DNA of 64,000 nucleotides from Streptomyces sp. GKU 895 (lineage in GTDB: Bacteria > Actinomycetota > Actinomycetes > Streptomycetales > Streptomycetaceae): positions 1-64,000 of the forward strand of contig MWJO01000024.1 of NCBI GenBank assembly GCA_002027195.1, given 5' to 3'. Under the pieces are notes generated by a model. That model saw only the letters and a list, made by a program, of their open reading frames with translations, ran no database searches and was not told the origin of the DNA. Positions 45,668-55,018 of this stretch are shown one piece after another (position 1 is the stretch's first letter; each line of letters opens with the position of its first letter). The position numbers and the translations under genes were made by a program.

Positions 45668-46321
45668 TCAGTCCCCCCACCCCACGGGCCGCAAGATCGC
45701 CAACAACTGCCGCACCAACTCCTCCACCACCTCGTCCAGCGAGGCATCAACCCACCCCGAACTCCAGTCATGGAGCAACCCATTGACGGCCCCGATGAAC
45801 GCCGTCGCCGGCAGCCGATAGTCCCGAGGCACCGCCTCCCCCCGCACCACCGCCTCCCCCGCCTCCGCACACACCAGATCCACCCACTGCGCGCGCCGGG
45901 CCAGCCGTTGTTCCTCCATCCGCGAGCTGACCCCGATGATCTCGACGAACGTGATCCGGATCCGGCGCGGGTCACTGGTGACGTTCGCGGCGTACGCCCG
46001 GAAGATCGCGGCGACCCGCTCGGCCAGCGGCAGCGCCTCCGACTCGGCCACCGCCGCCACCACCGCCTCCTCCGCCCAGCCGTTGACCTGTAGGTGCAGC
46101 GCGGCGAGGACGTCCTCCAGCGTGCGGAACTCCTCGTAGAACTGCCGCGTGGACAGCCCCGCGGCCTCACTCAGCGCGGCCACCGTCGTGTTGCGGTAGC
46201 CCGGCGTGCCGCCGAACAGTTCCAGCGCGGCGTCCAGGAAACGGCGGCGCCGTTCGGCCTGCCGTTCCTCCGCGGTCTTGCCGCCGTAGCGGCCGGTCGG
46301 CGCCTTGAGCCTGCCCGCCAC
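45668..46321 (-). CDS. TetR family transcriptional regulator
   Basis: This TetR-type regulator of about 217 residues has the N-terminal helix-turn-helix ALELFGGTPGYRNTTVAALS and EAAGLSTRQFYEEFRTLEDV (about residues 32-71) and an all-helical ligand domain. I chose the GTG at 46321 because GGAGG lies five bases upstream; a GTG at 46327 overlaps that site. It is divergent from the secreted beta-propeller gene, with a palindrome between them, so it may repress that gene and itself. The ligand is unknown. Confidence 0.82.
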   Translation of the reverse strand: MAGRLKAPTGRYGGKTAEERQAERRRRFLDAALELFGGTPGYRNTTVAALSEAAGLSTRQFYEEFRTLEDVLAALHLQVNGWAEEAVVAAVAESEALPLAERVAAIFRAYAANVTSDPRRIRITFVEIIGVSSRMEEQRLARRAQWVDLVCAEAGEAVVRGEAVPRDYRLPATAFIGAVNGLLHDWSSGWVDASLDEVVEELVRQLLAILRPVGWGD

Positions 46322-46395
46322 GGTCACCTCCGTTGATCGCCCACTGGCTCGCCAATTTTGTCGTGCGCGGAGTCTTGTGGACAGGGCGCCCCTTC

Positions 46396-46411
46396 CTTAC
46401 TTTTCAGTAAG
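46396..46411. promoter_or_regulatory. Candidate TetR operator
   Basis: CTTACTTTTCAGTAAG has perfect 6-bp arms around four bases. It abuts TTGACT (46412-46417), a good -35 box for the plus-strand beta-propeller gene. The AT-rich palindrome in the divergent region fits a binding site for the adjacent TetR protein. Confidence 0.55.
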
Positions 46412-46512
46412 TTGACTCTGAAAGCATCTGTATTCAGTTTCCGAGAGCCGCCTTTCCGAGTCCCGATTTGGCATGTCCTACTCATGAACCCCACTCAGAG
46501 GAGAGAGCCGTC

Positions 46513-47760
46513 ATGCCTGCCTTCAGAACCCGGCACCTGTGCACCCTGGCCGCCGCCGTCGCTCTGACCGCCACCGTCCCGGCGGCCTCCGCCGCCTCCG
46601 CGGCCGATGCCGCCGCCCTGCGCGAGGTGCTGTTCGTCGGCAACAACTGGGACGGCACCGCCGACGTCCTCCAGTCCACCGGAAGTCTGGCCAAGGTCGG
46701 CCGGATCAACGTCATCCCCGACAAGGACGCGCGGATGGCGGAGATCAACGCCGATCCGATCAGGTGGATCTACTTCATGGCGATCCGCAACGGCGTCGGC
46801 GAGGGCCACGACCAGTTCGCCGACGACATGTACACCACGCCGGACGGCACCTCGGTCGTCGTCTCCCGGCCGAGCTTCGCCGACGTCGTGTCGATCAACC
46901 TCGCCACCGGGAAGATCAACTGGCGCTTCCCCGTGTCGGGTTACCGCTCCGACCACATGGCCGTCTCGCCCGACGGCACACGGGTCGCCGTGTCCGCCTC
47001 GACCGCGAACACCGTGCACGTCCTCGACATCAACACCGGGAAGCAGGTCGGCAAGTTCGCCACCGGCGACAAGCCGCACGAGAACATCTTCAGCAAGGAC
47101 GGCAAGTACATCTACAACATGGCGATCGGTGACGTGAACACGAGCACCGACGCCCCGTGGCTGGACTGGACGAAGGGCGACCGGCACATCACGGTCGTCG
47201 ACGCGACGACGTACCAGCAGGTCAGGACCATCGACATGCGGCCGAAGCTGGATGCGCTCGGTCTCACGGACTACTCCGACGCGGTGCGCCCGGCCGTGTT
47301 CTCGCCGGACGAGTCCAAGCTGTACTTCCAGGTGTCGTTCTTCAACGGCTTCTTCGAGTACGACCTCGCCACGGACCGGATCACCCGGACGAAGACCCTG
47401 CCGAAGAACCCGGCGACCAGCGACGACCGCACCACGTTCGTCAACGACTCGCGCCACCACGGGCTTTCGATGAGCCCCGACGGCAGCAAGCTGTGCGTCG
47501 CCGGGACCATGGACGACTACGCGACCGTCGTCAACCGCAGCACGCTCCAGGAGGGCCCGCTGGTCACCGCGTCCAAGCCGTACTGGGCGACGGTCAGCGG
47601 CGACGGCAAGAGCTGCGTCATCTCCGAGAGCGGCGCCGACCAGGTCACGGCGATCGACTTCGCCACCGGCCAGAAGACGGTGTCCGTGCCGGTGGGCGAC
47701 CACCCGCAGCGGGTGCGGCTCGGCCATGTCGCGGCGAACTGGACGAGCCCGGCGTCCTGA
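46513..47760 (+). CDS. Secreted YncE-like beta-propeller protein
   Basis: This 415-residue exported protein has a signal peptide (about 1-30, ending ASAASAADA) and a seven-bladed propeller of YVTN/YncE type. Repeats include VVVSRPSFADVVSINLATGK, HMAVSPDGTRVAVSASTANT, VHVLDINTGKQVGKFATGD and GLSMSPDGSKLCVAGTMDDY. Such proteins are usually binding scaffolds, and some act in surface attachment or as quinoprotein-like enzymes. No quinone cofactor motif is evident. The ATG at 46513 follows GAGGAGAGAG. A TetR gene is divergent and a palindrome lies in between. Confidence 0.8.
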   Translation: MPAFRTRHLCTLAAAVALTATVPAASAASAADAAALREVLFVGNNWDGTADVLQSTGSLAKVGRINVIPDKDARMAEINADPIRWIYFMAIRNGVGEGHDQFADDMYTTPDGTSVVVSRPSFADVVSINLATGKINWRFPVSGYRSDHMAVSPDGTRVAVSASTANTVHVLDINTGKQVGKFATGDKPHENIFSKDGKYIYNMAIGDVNTSTDAPWLDWTKGDRHITVVDATTYQQVRTIDMRPKLDALGLTDYSDAVRPAVFSPDESKLYFQVSFFNGFFEYDLATDRITRTKTLPKNPATSDDRTTFVNDSRHHGLSMSPDGSKLCVAGTMDDYATVVNRSTLQEGPLVTASKPYWATVSGDGKSCVISESGADQVTAIDFATGQKTVSVPVGDHPQRVRLGHVAANWTSPAS

Positions 47761-47806
47761 GGGGGCGGGTGCGGTTGTGCGTCGGGTGCGGGCGCGTCGT
47801 GGCTTG

Positions 47807-47828
47807 TCGCGCAGTTCCCCGCGCCCCT
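47807..47828 (-). repeat. Dispersed Streptomyces intergenic repeat, copy 2
   Basis: TCGCGCAGTTCC then CCGCGCCCCT is the reverse complement of the element at 45618-45640, with four rather than five G in the run. It lies 47 bases past the beta-propeller stop, between convergent genes. Confidence 0.65.
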
Positions 47829-47887
47829 GAAGGCACCAGAACTGGTCCGACCTCACCGACGCACCCCGCACCCGACACACCACCGTC

Positions 47888-49756
47888 TCAACCGAACTTT
47901 GCCGCCATCCACGTCCCGAGTTCCGCCTTGGCCGCGTTCAGCACGTTCGCCGACGGCGTCGTCGCCCCGTTGGTGACCAGCGCGTAGTGCAGGGCACCGG
48001 AGTCCCCGTCAGTGAGCAGCACGCGTCGGCTGCCCGTGCCGCCAGGTTCGACGGCCGTGCCGATCGGGGTGGACGTCGTATAGGCCGGCGGAGCGTACGC
48101 CGTGCCCAGGTCGGAGACGACCGTGGTCGTCGCGGTGGGGAAGGAGGCCGGCAGATGCAGTTCGGTGGGGGCCGTGCCGCTGCCCGAGCGCCACACCAGC
48201 AGGCCGTACTGTCCGGAGCCCACCAGGGCGGACACGTTCGGCAGTGAGCTTGGCACCGGGTTCCAGGTCAGGGTGGTGGAGCCGTCGCGGGAGCGGTCCT
48301 CGTAGGTGAAGGCGAGGGTGCTGCCGGAGGTCGCGCTCGGGTAGAGGCGGTCCAGGAGCCTGGCGTCCTGACGGAGCGTCACCGCACCGTTGCCGTCGAG
48401 GCGTACGGCGGACAGGTCCTCGTCGTTCCAGCCGTCCCCGCTGGTCTGCACCTTGTCGGGGTTGCCGTTCATCAGCTCGCTGTGGCGACCGTTGTAGATG
48501 TCCCACTGCCATTGCGAACCGGACAGCACCGGGCCCGAACCGGCCGGTGACGTCCACCAGTTGGCGCCCTTCACCCGGGAGTCCAGGGCCTGGTACATCG
48601 CCTTGAGGACGGTCGGCGCCTTGCCGGCGGTGGAGCCGTTCAGGGGGTGGCCGAACTCGCTGACGACGGCCGTGGTGCCGAGCGCGGAGGCACGGTCGCG
48701 GACGGTGCCGAAGTCGCTCACGTACTGGCCGTCCGAGGCGTTGCCCCACATGAGGATGCCGGAGATGGCCTTCTGGTCGTAGAAGTGGGTGTTGAAGACG
48801 TACCGGGAGCCGAGGGAGCCGACGTCGAGGAGACCGCCCTCCTCCTTGCTGACGTTGCCGTTCCAGAAGAGGTTGGGCTCGACCAGGGCCGGCTTGTCCT
48901 GCCAGCCCGCCGCGTCCATGCGGGCCCGGAACTTCACGTAGAACGGCCACAGCAGGTCACGTTCCCAACTGCGGCTGGCCTGACCGGAGTCGTAGGTGCC
49001 GGCGTACGGCTCGTTGTAGGGGTCGAAGCCGAGGACGCCGGCGAACTCCTCGGTGCTCACGTTCTGTCTGATGTAGGCCATGACCTTCTGGGCCGTGGCG
49101 AGGAAGGCGTCCTGGAGGCCGTACCTGTTGTGCCAGAAGTCGTACTGGGCGGCCTTCACCGCGCCGTTCTGGGTGATGTTCTGGCCCCACACGAAGCAGA
49201 TCCCGCACGATTCGTCGGGGTAATCGCCCAGGTCCACGGCCCACTTGGGGGCGCCGTCACCCGTGTACCAGCTGTCGTCGTCGAAGAGGTACCGGGAGTA
49301 GAGGTCCTGGTGGAAGTCGGGGTAGACGCGGATGCCCGCATCGAGGAAGGCGCGCATCTGGGCGGTGGCGGCGGACAGGTACGCGGTGTCGACCTGGCCC
49401 TGCACCGGTTCGGCGTAGGCCCAGGAGAGCAGGAAGCGGACGGAGTTGCCGCCGCCGAGGGCGCGCAGGGCCTTGGCCGACTTCTGGGCGTCGGCGACGG
49501 AGGCGAAGGGCAGGCCGTGGTTCTCGGCGAGCTTGGTCTCACCGGAGACGTTGTAGCCGCGCAGCACGACCTCGCGGCCGAGTCCGTCGACGAAGCGGCC
49601 GCCGGACACCGTGAGCGCCGTGCCGTCGAAGGAGAGGGAGTCGGGGACGGTGGCCGCGGTGGCGGGCGGGGAGCCCGCCACCGTGGGGAAACCGCAGAGT
49701 CCGCAGAGGACAACCAGGACAACCAGCAGACGCGCCCGGATATTCGGCATGTTCAC
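47888..49756 (-). CDS. Secreted GH5 glycosidase (endoglycosylceramidase-like)
   Basis: This 622-residue exported enzyme has a signal peptide (about 1-36) and a GH5 barrel. It opens with GRFVDGLGREVVLRGYNVSG, as in endoglycoceramidases. The acid/base Glu lies in GFDPYNEPYAGTY and the nucleophile Glu in AVVSEFGHPLNG, with DFHQDLYSR also typical. A beta-sandwich C-terminal domain follows from about residue 470. The family cleaves glycolipids or beta-glycans; the exact substrate is open. A GTG at 49756 and an ATG at 49750 are both possible starts and the ribosome binding site is weak. The frame is intact. Confidence 0.85.
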   Translation of the reverse strand: MNMPNIRARLLVVLVVLCGLCGFPTVAGSPPATAATVPDSLSFDGTALTVSGGRFVDGLGREVVLRGYNVSGETKLAENHGLPFASVADAQKSAKALRALGGGNSVRFLLSWAYAEPVQGQVDTAYLSAATAQMRAFLDAGIRVYPDFHQDLYSRYLFDDDSWYTGDGAPKWAVDLGDYPDESCGICFVWGQNITQNGAVKAAQYDFWHNRYGLQDAFLATAQKVMAYIRQNVSTEEFAGVLGFDPYNEPYAGTYDSGQASRSWERDLLWPFYVKFRARMDAAGWQDKPALVEPNLFWNGNVSKEEGGLLDVGSLGSRYVFNTHFYDQKAISGILMWGNASDGQYVSDFGTVRDRASALGTTAVVSEFGHPLNGSTAGKAPTVLKAMYQALDSRVKGANWWTSPAGSGPVLSGSQWQWDIYNGRHSELMNGNPDKVQTSGDGWNDEDLSAVRLDGNGAVTLRQDARLLDRLYPSATSGSTLAFTYEDRSRDGSTTLTWNPVPSSLPNVSALVGSGQYGLLVWRSGSGTAPTELHLPASFPTATTTVVSDLGTAYAPPAYTTSTPIGTAVEPGGTGSRRVLLTDGDSGALHYALVTNGATTPSANVLNAAKAELGTWMAAKFG

Positions 49757-49837
49757 TACAGTCCGGTGATATCAGGACACCGTCAATACCTTCTGACTCA
49801 TGAGTAAGTCTCAGGTTTTCTCGGCTCTTTGACCCCA

Positions 49838-51801
49838 CTAACCCCTTCGGCCCGTTACGTTCAGCAGGTACTCCTTGCGGTTGACGGGGTTGAGGTCGGT
49901 CCGCGGACGCTCGGGGACGTCGTCCCCGCCCGCCACCGGCGCGTAGTCCTCGAAGGCGCTCTCCCACTCGGCCTCGCCGCGGGTCAGCCCGGGCAGCCGC
50001 TGTTCGAGGCCGTGCACCCGGGCCGCCGGAACCACGCCCTCCAGCACGCACAGCGCACCCCGCGTCCCGGTGGTCTCCGGCACCGCGCGCCCCGCGGACA
50101 GCACCGGCAGCAGCGCGCCCAGCGTGTCCGCCGGGGCCTCCAGCCGGAAGCGGTGCATCGGCTCGTACACCCGCGTGCCCGCCCGCCGCAGCGCCTCGGC
50201 GAGGACCAGCGGGGTCAGGCCGCGGAAGTCGGCGCCGGTGCTGGACATGCTCTTGTCGAAGCCCTGGTGGGCGTGGCTCTGCCGGGGCCAGTAGCCGGAG
50301 TGGGTCATGGTGACCGCGCAGTCGGCGACCTGCCAGCCGTGCAACCCCTGGGCGAGGGTCTCGCGGACGGTGTCCTCGACCGCCCGGAAGAACGCGTACG
50401 GCATCGCGCCCAGCTCCACCGCCAGGCCGAAGGTGACGCCGGTGCCGGGCGGGGCCGGGTCGACGCGCAGACCGACCGTGGCGAGGAAGGGGTTGGCGTC
50501 CTTCTTGATGAACTCGGCGGCGGCGCCCGTCCCCGCCGGGCGTTCGATGCACAGCGGCGTGGTCTCCCGGAAGCCGACGGCGAGCCCGAACTCCTCGGCG
50601 AGGGTGGCCTCGATGACCTCCTTCTGGACCTCGCCGTAGAGGGAGACCGACAGCTCCTGGCGTACCTCGTCGTGGCGCAGGTCGATCAGCGGGTCCTGCT
50701 CGGCGAGCCGGGTGAGGGCCAGGTGCAGGGCCCTGCGGTCGGTGCCCGGGCCGGGGACGACGACGGTCTCCAGGGTGGGCGGGGAGAAGAAGTGGCCGTG
50801 CTGTTTCGGGGTTCGCCGATCGTGTCGCCGATGCGGATGTTCCCCAGCCCCCACAGCCGCGCGATCCGGCCCGCCGGGACCACGTCCGCACGGACGTCGG
50901 TGCCGTGGTCGAAGACGCTGACCGCGGTGACCCGGCCCTCCTCGCGCCGGGGACCGAAGGGCACACGGTCACGGGTGCGCAGGGTGCCGGAGAACAGCCG
51001 CGCGTACGCGACCTTCTCCCCCGCCGGGCCCCGCTCGACCTTGAACACACTGCCGGAGACGGGCCCTTCGGGGTCGCCGTCGGCGGCGGGCAGCAACTCC
51101 TTGATCCCGCCAATCAGTTCGGGCACTCCGGCGCCGGTGACGGCCGAGCCGAAATACACCGGGTGGACGAGGGCCTGCCGGGTCTGGGCGACGAGAGCGG
51201 ACCGCAACCGCTCGTCCGCGAGCGTCCCGTCGACGTACGCGGCGAGCAACTCGTCGTCGTGGTCGGCGAGGACGTCGGGCGCCACCGCGCCGGCCACGAA
51301 CGCCGCGTCCCGCGTGCCGGCGTCCACGACTCGCCCCATCGGCACGATCGCGGGCGTGAGCCGCTCGGCGAGGGCGTCGAGGACACCGTCGTGGCGTGCC
51401 CCGCGGCGGTCGATCTTGTTGACGAAGATCAGCGTGGGGATGCGCAGCCGCTGGAGCGTCCGCATCAGGACGCGGGTCTGGGCCTGGACGCCCTCGACGG
51501 CCGAGACGACCAGCACGACCCCGTCGAGCACGCCGAGGACCCGCTCCACCTCGGCGATGAAGTCGGGGTGGCCGGGGGTGTCGATGAGGTTGACGGTGAT
51601 GTCGTCGACCGCGAACGAGACGACGGCCGACTTGATGGTGATACCGCGCCGGCGCTCCAGCGCGAGGGTGTCGGTCTGCGTACTGCCGGCGTCGACGCTG
51701 CCGATCTCGTCGATCACTCCGACCGAGTGCAGCAGCCGCTCGGTCAGGCTGGTCTTACCGGCGTCGACATGGGCGAGAATCCCGAGGTTGAGCAAGTGCA
51801 C
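49838..51801 (-). CDS. otr(A): Otr(A)-like tetracycline resistance ribosomal protection GTPase (one frameshift)
   Basis: This protein of about 654 residues belongs to the translational GTPases of the Tet(M)/Otr(A) type, related to EF-G. They bind the ribosome and dislodge tetracycline. The G domain has the P-loop LGILAHVDAGKTSLTERLL, RRGITIKSAVV (switch I), LIDTPGHPDF (G3) and FVNKIDRRGA (G4). Domains II to V follow, with domain IV as VTMTHSGYWPRQS. Near 50806-50809 an A or G is missing; restoring it joins GDTIGEPR to KQHGHFFSPPTLETVV and gives exactly 655 codons. The GTG at 51801 begins the conserved HLLNLGILAH. It may equally be an intrinsic housekeeping paralogue. Confidence 0.87.
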
Positions 51802-51850
51802 GAAGCGTCATGTCCTTCGAGGAGGGGGGCATTCCTTCTTGGGTGGACAT
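51755..51850 (-). promoter_or_regulatory. Possible upstream reading frame overlapping the otr(A)-like start
   Basis: A 31-codon frame from an ATG at 51850 (beginning MSTQEGMPPSSKDM) overlaps the first 47 bases of the GTPase gene in another frame. Upstream lies the perfect palindrome AGTGCGCACT (51857-51866). Tetracycline protection genes of the tet(M) type can be controlled by leader peptides, so this is noted as a candidate. It has no good ribosome binding site of its own. Confidence 0.2.
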
Positions 51851-52027
51851 GCGTGCAGTGCGCACTACTGCTCTCCTTCATCGATCGCCTACGGGTCCCT
51901 TGCAGTGCAGCAGATCGGCGCGCGGGGCGGCAACGGATTAACGCCCCACCCCCGTCTGGAGTGTGGCGATACGGAGCTGCCGGGGACCCGGATGCGACGC
52001 TTGCGGCGGTCGTGAGAGGAGCGGATC

Positions 52028-53130
52028 GTGCGTGAGATTCTCCCGGCGCTGAGCGCCTGGTACGCGGCGGGAGCGCCGTTCGGGCTGGCGACCGTCGTCG
52101 CGGTGAGCCGCAGCGCGCCGCGTGATCCGGGCGCGGCCATGGCGGTCGGGCCCGGGGACGAGGTCGTCGGCAGTGTGTCCGGGGGATGTGTCGAGGGGGC
52201 CGTGTTCGAGCTGGCGCAGGAGGTGGTGACGAGCGGGGAGGCGCAGCTCCAGACCTTCGGGTACAGCGACGAGGACGCCTTCGCGGTCGGGCTCACCTGC
52301 GGCGGCGAGATCACGCTGCTGGTGCGGCCCGTCACGCCCGCGCTGGACCCGGCGTTCGGCGAGGTGGCCGAGACCGTGGCCGCGGGGCGGCCGGTGACCG
52401 TCGCGACGGTCACCGACGGGCCGCCCCGCGCGGCGCGACCCTCGCCGTGTGGCCGGACCGGGTCGCCGGAAGTCTGGGGGCGACCGGCCTGGACGCGGCG
52501 GTCACCGCCGACGCGCGCGGTGAACTCGCCCTCGGGGCGACGGGCCTGCGGCACTACGGTCCGCGCGGCGAGCGCCGGGAGGACGCGGTGAGTGTCTTCC
52601 TGCACTCCTTCGCCCCGCCCCCGCGGATGCTGGTCTTCGGCGCCATCGACTACGCCGCGGCCGTCGCCCGGATCGGCGACTTCCTCGGCTACCGGGTCAC
52701 GGTCTGCGACGCCCGCCCGGTCTTCGCCACCCCCAAGCGCTTCCCGCCGGGCGTGGAGGTCGTCGTGGACTGGCCGCACCGCTACCTCCAGGGCACCGAC
52801 ACCGACGAACGCACCGTGATCTGCGTCCTCACCCACGACCCCAAGTTCGACGTCCCGCTGCTCCAGGAGGCGCTGCGCCGGCCCGCCGCGTACATCGGCG
52901 CGATGGGCAGCCGGCGTACCCACGAGGACCGGACGCAGCGGCTGGTCGACGGCGGACTGACCGGCCGTGAGCTGTCCCGGCTGCGCTCCCCGGTGGGGCT
53001 CGACCTCGGCGCCCGTACACCCGAGGAGGTGGCCGTCTCCGTCGCCGCCGAGATCGTCGCGCTGCGGTGGGGCGGCACGGGCACCCCGCTGACGGCGACC
53101 GCGGGCGCCATCCATCCCGAGGCGACCTGA
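52028..53130 (+). CDS. XdhC/CoxI family protein (one frameshift)
   Basis: This protein of about 367 residues is an XdhC-type maturation factor, which helps insert sulfurated molybdenum cofactor into xanthine dehydrogenase-like enzymes. The XdhC/CoxI domain (ATVVAVSRSAPRDPGAAMAV, GSVSGGCVEGAVFELAQEV) is N-terminal. A Rossmann-like C-terminal domain follows (RMLVFGAIDYAAAVARIGDF, then YIGAMGSRRTHEDR). The frame changes near 52430, within TVTDGPPRGATLAVW; one base is probably missing. The GTG at 52028 has GAGGAGCGG upstream. No molybdenum hydroxylase genes adjoin it here, so the client enzyme is encoded elsewhere. Confidence 0.85.
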
Positions 53131-53220
53131 CGCAGGAAGCCGTGCGGGTGGTCGCCCTCGCGGCGGTCGTCGTGGCGCTGCGGGTACGGCGGCGGCACCG
53201 AACCGCAGCGCGCCCGCGCC

Positions 53221-54141
53221 TCACCCGTAGCGCCGGTGATCCTCGACGACCTGCTCCAGGTGAGCGAGGGCCGCCGTCACCCGCGCCGGGTCCTGCTGGA
53301 AGAACGGGTCGTCCGGGACCGGCAGCGACCCGGCCAGCGCCCAGCCCCGGGCCCGCGCCCAGGTCGCGTCGTCGGCGTCGACCGCCTCGCGGAAGGCGTC
53401 GCGGCCCTGCGGCGGCAGGAACATCCACGCGGGCTGGAGGTCGACCGCCGGGTCGGCGACGGCGAGCGTCCCGAAGTCGATGACGGCACTCAACCGGCCG
53501 TCCCGCATCAGCAGATTGCCCGTCGCCAGATCACCGTGGATCCACACCGGCGGCTTGTGCCAGGCGGGCGCGGCGAGGGCCGCCTCCCACACCTCCGTCA
53601 CGGCGTCGATGTCGACCATGCCCGCGCCCGCCAGCGCCGCCAGCTTGGGCCGGACGCGCGCCTCGGCGGCCAGTGAGTCGCGCGGGTCGCCCAGGGGGAC
53701 GCCGCGGAAGGCGTTGCTCTGCTCGGGACCGGGACCGCCGGTCGCGTCGACGGCCTGGAGGGCGTTGACGAACCCGGCCAGGTCCAGCGCGGCCCGCACC
53801 GGGTCGGCGAGCGCCTCGGTGGTCGCCGTCTCGCCGTCCAGCCAGCGGTACACCGACCAAGGGTAGGGGTAGCCCTCGCCCGGTTCGCCGATCTCCAGCG
53901 GTTCGGACACGGTCAGGGGCAGATGGGGAGCCAGCCGGGGCAGCCAGCGGTGCTCGCGGGCCACCTGCCCGGCCCAGTGGGAGTAGCGCGGCAGCCGTAC
54001 GGACAGTTCGTCGCCGAGCCGGAAGGTCGCGTTGTCCATGCCGGACTGCGGCACCGGGGTGAGCGGGAGGTGGGCCCATTGCGGGAACTGGGCGGTCAGC
54101 AGACGGCGTACGAGCGTGGTGTCGATCAGCACGCCGTCCAT
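53221..54141 (-). CDS. Aminoglycoside phosphotransferase-like (APH fold) protein
   Basis: This 306-residue kinase-fold protein has the catalytic motif VWIHGDLATGNLLM (Asp about residue 205) and the metal-binding AVIDFGTLAVADPAVDL. The N-lobe reads MDNATFRLGDELSVRLPR. It belongs to the APH superfamily, which includes aminoglycoside, homoserine and sugar kinases. Nothing here shows that it confers drug resistance. The start ATG at 54141 fits the family N-terminus. Its frame is intact. Confidence 0.82.
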   Translation of the reverse strand: MDGVLIDTTLVRRLLTAQFPQWAHLPLTPVPQSGMDNATFRLGDELSVRLPRYSHWAGQVAREHRWLPRLAPHLPLTVSEPLEIGEPGEGYPYPWSVYRWLDGETATTEALADPVRAALDLAGFVNALQAVDATGGPGPEQSNAFRGVPLGDPRDSLAAEARVRPKLAALAGAGMVDIDAVTEVWEAALAAPAWHKPPVWIHGDLATGNLLMRDGRLSAVIDFGTLAVADPAVDLQPAWMFLPPQGRDAFREAVDADDATWARARGWALAGSLPVPDDPFFQQDPARVTAALAHLEQVVEDHRRYG

Positions 54142-54278
54142 CTCAGCGGGGCGACGGCGGCGGCGTCCAACGAATTAGGGGGTTGAGACCCGCTCCCCTG
54201 GGTAGGCGGCGCGCAACGGAAGAGGACGTGCAGGCGATGCGCAGCCTCTTCGGCACACCTCTTCGTGGAAGGAGGTCC

Positions 54279-54344
54279 GTGACAGCGCACACACGCAGCG
54301 CCCGGGCCGCCTCCGGACACACGGAGCGGCCCGGATCCCCGTGA
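54279..54344 (+). CDS. Possible tiny open reading frame, 21 residues
   Basis: A GTG at 54279 follows AAGGAGG at 54268-54274, an excellent ribosome binding site. The frame reads 21 codons (MTAHTRSARAASGHTERPGS and one more residue) and stops at 54344. It overlaps a hairpin that probably ends the convergent gene. It could be a leader peptide or small protein, but its length prevents judgement of codon usage. Confidence 0.2.
   Translation: MTAHTRSARAASGHTERPGSP
54302..54334 (-). terminator. Hairpin after the phosphodiesterase gene
   Basis: CCGGGCCGCCTCCG (54302-54315) pairs with CGGAGCGGCCCGG (54322-54334), a 13-bp stem with one bulged C and a 6-nt loop. It lies 25 bases past the stop of the minus-strand phosphodiesterase gene. 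No T tract follows. Confidence 0.6.
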
Positions 54345-54358
54345 GGTGCCACGTCCGG

Positions 54359-54859
54359 CTACCGCGGAGGCAGCCGGTGCAGCAGCACATCGTCCAGGCG
54401 GCCGTCCTCGACGGTCGCCGTCATGTACGTGCAGTGCGGTTGGCGCCGCCGGTCCGTCGGGGAGCCGGGGTTGAGCAGCCGCAGCCCGGTCGGGGCGGTG
54501 GTGTCCCAGGGGATGTGGCTGTGTCCGAAGACCAGCACGTCGGCGTCGGGGAACCGGGCGGCACAGCGTGCCTCGCGGCCCTGCGCGGGGCCGGTCTCGT
54601 GGACCACCGCGAAGCGCAGGCCGCCGAGTTCGGCGTACGCGACCTCCGGCAGCCGGGCCCGCAGGTCCGGTCCGTCGTTGTTGCCGTGGACGCCCACGAG
54701 GCGGCGGCTGAGCTGCTCCAGCAGGTCCAGGGTGGCCGTGTCGACCCAGTCGCCCGCGTGGAACACCACGTCGGCGCGCGGGAGTTCGGCCAGCAGCGGG
54801 GCCGGGAGCTGCTTGGCGCGCTTGGGCAGATGGGTGTCGGACAGCAGAAGCAGACGCAC
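54359..54859 (-). CDS. Metallophosphoesterase, YfcE/MJ0936 type
   Basis: This 166-residue calcineurin-like phosphoesterase shows the metal-binding series LLLLSDTHLP, VFHAGDWVD, VGVHGNNDGPD and VLVFGHSHIPWD in the order typical of YfcE phosphodiesterases. It hydrolyses phosphodiester bonds in small molecules; the natural substrate of the family is uncertain. The start is a GTG at 54859, where the conserved RLLLLSDTH begins. A hairpin terminator follows. Confidence 0.87.
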   Translation of the reverse strand: MRLLLLSDTHLPKRAKQLPAPLLAELPRADVVFHAGDWVDTATLDLLEQLSRRLVGVHGNNDGPDLRARLPEVAYAELGGLRFAVVHETGPAQGREARCAARFPDADVLVFGHSHIPWDTTAPTGLRLLNPGSPTDRRRQPHCTYMTATVEDGRLDDVLLHRLPPR

Positions 54860-55018
54860 GCGGTCAGACTATCCGGGGAAGATCGTCAACCTTGACACGA
54901 TCGGTATGCGATCCGAGCGGTGGTCGCAACATCAACCACTACGGCGTCGGGTTAGCATCTGGCCACAAGCACCGCACCATGACAGAAACGACAAGCGACC
55001 CAAGGGGGACCGAGCCTC

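Noticed and set aside
53221-54141. Aminoglycoside resistance gene
   Set aside because: The protein has the general APH fold motifs only. The family includes many sugar and metabolite kinases, so a resistance claim is not supported.
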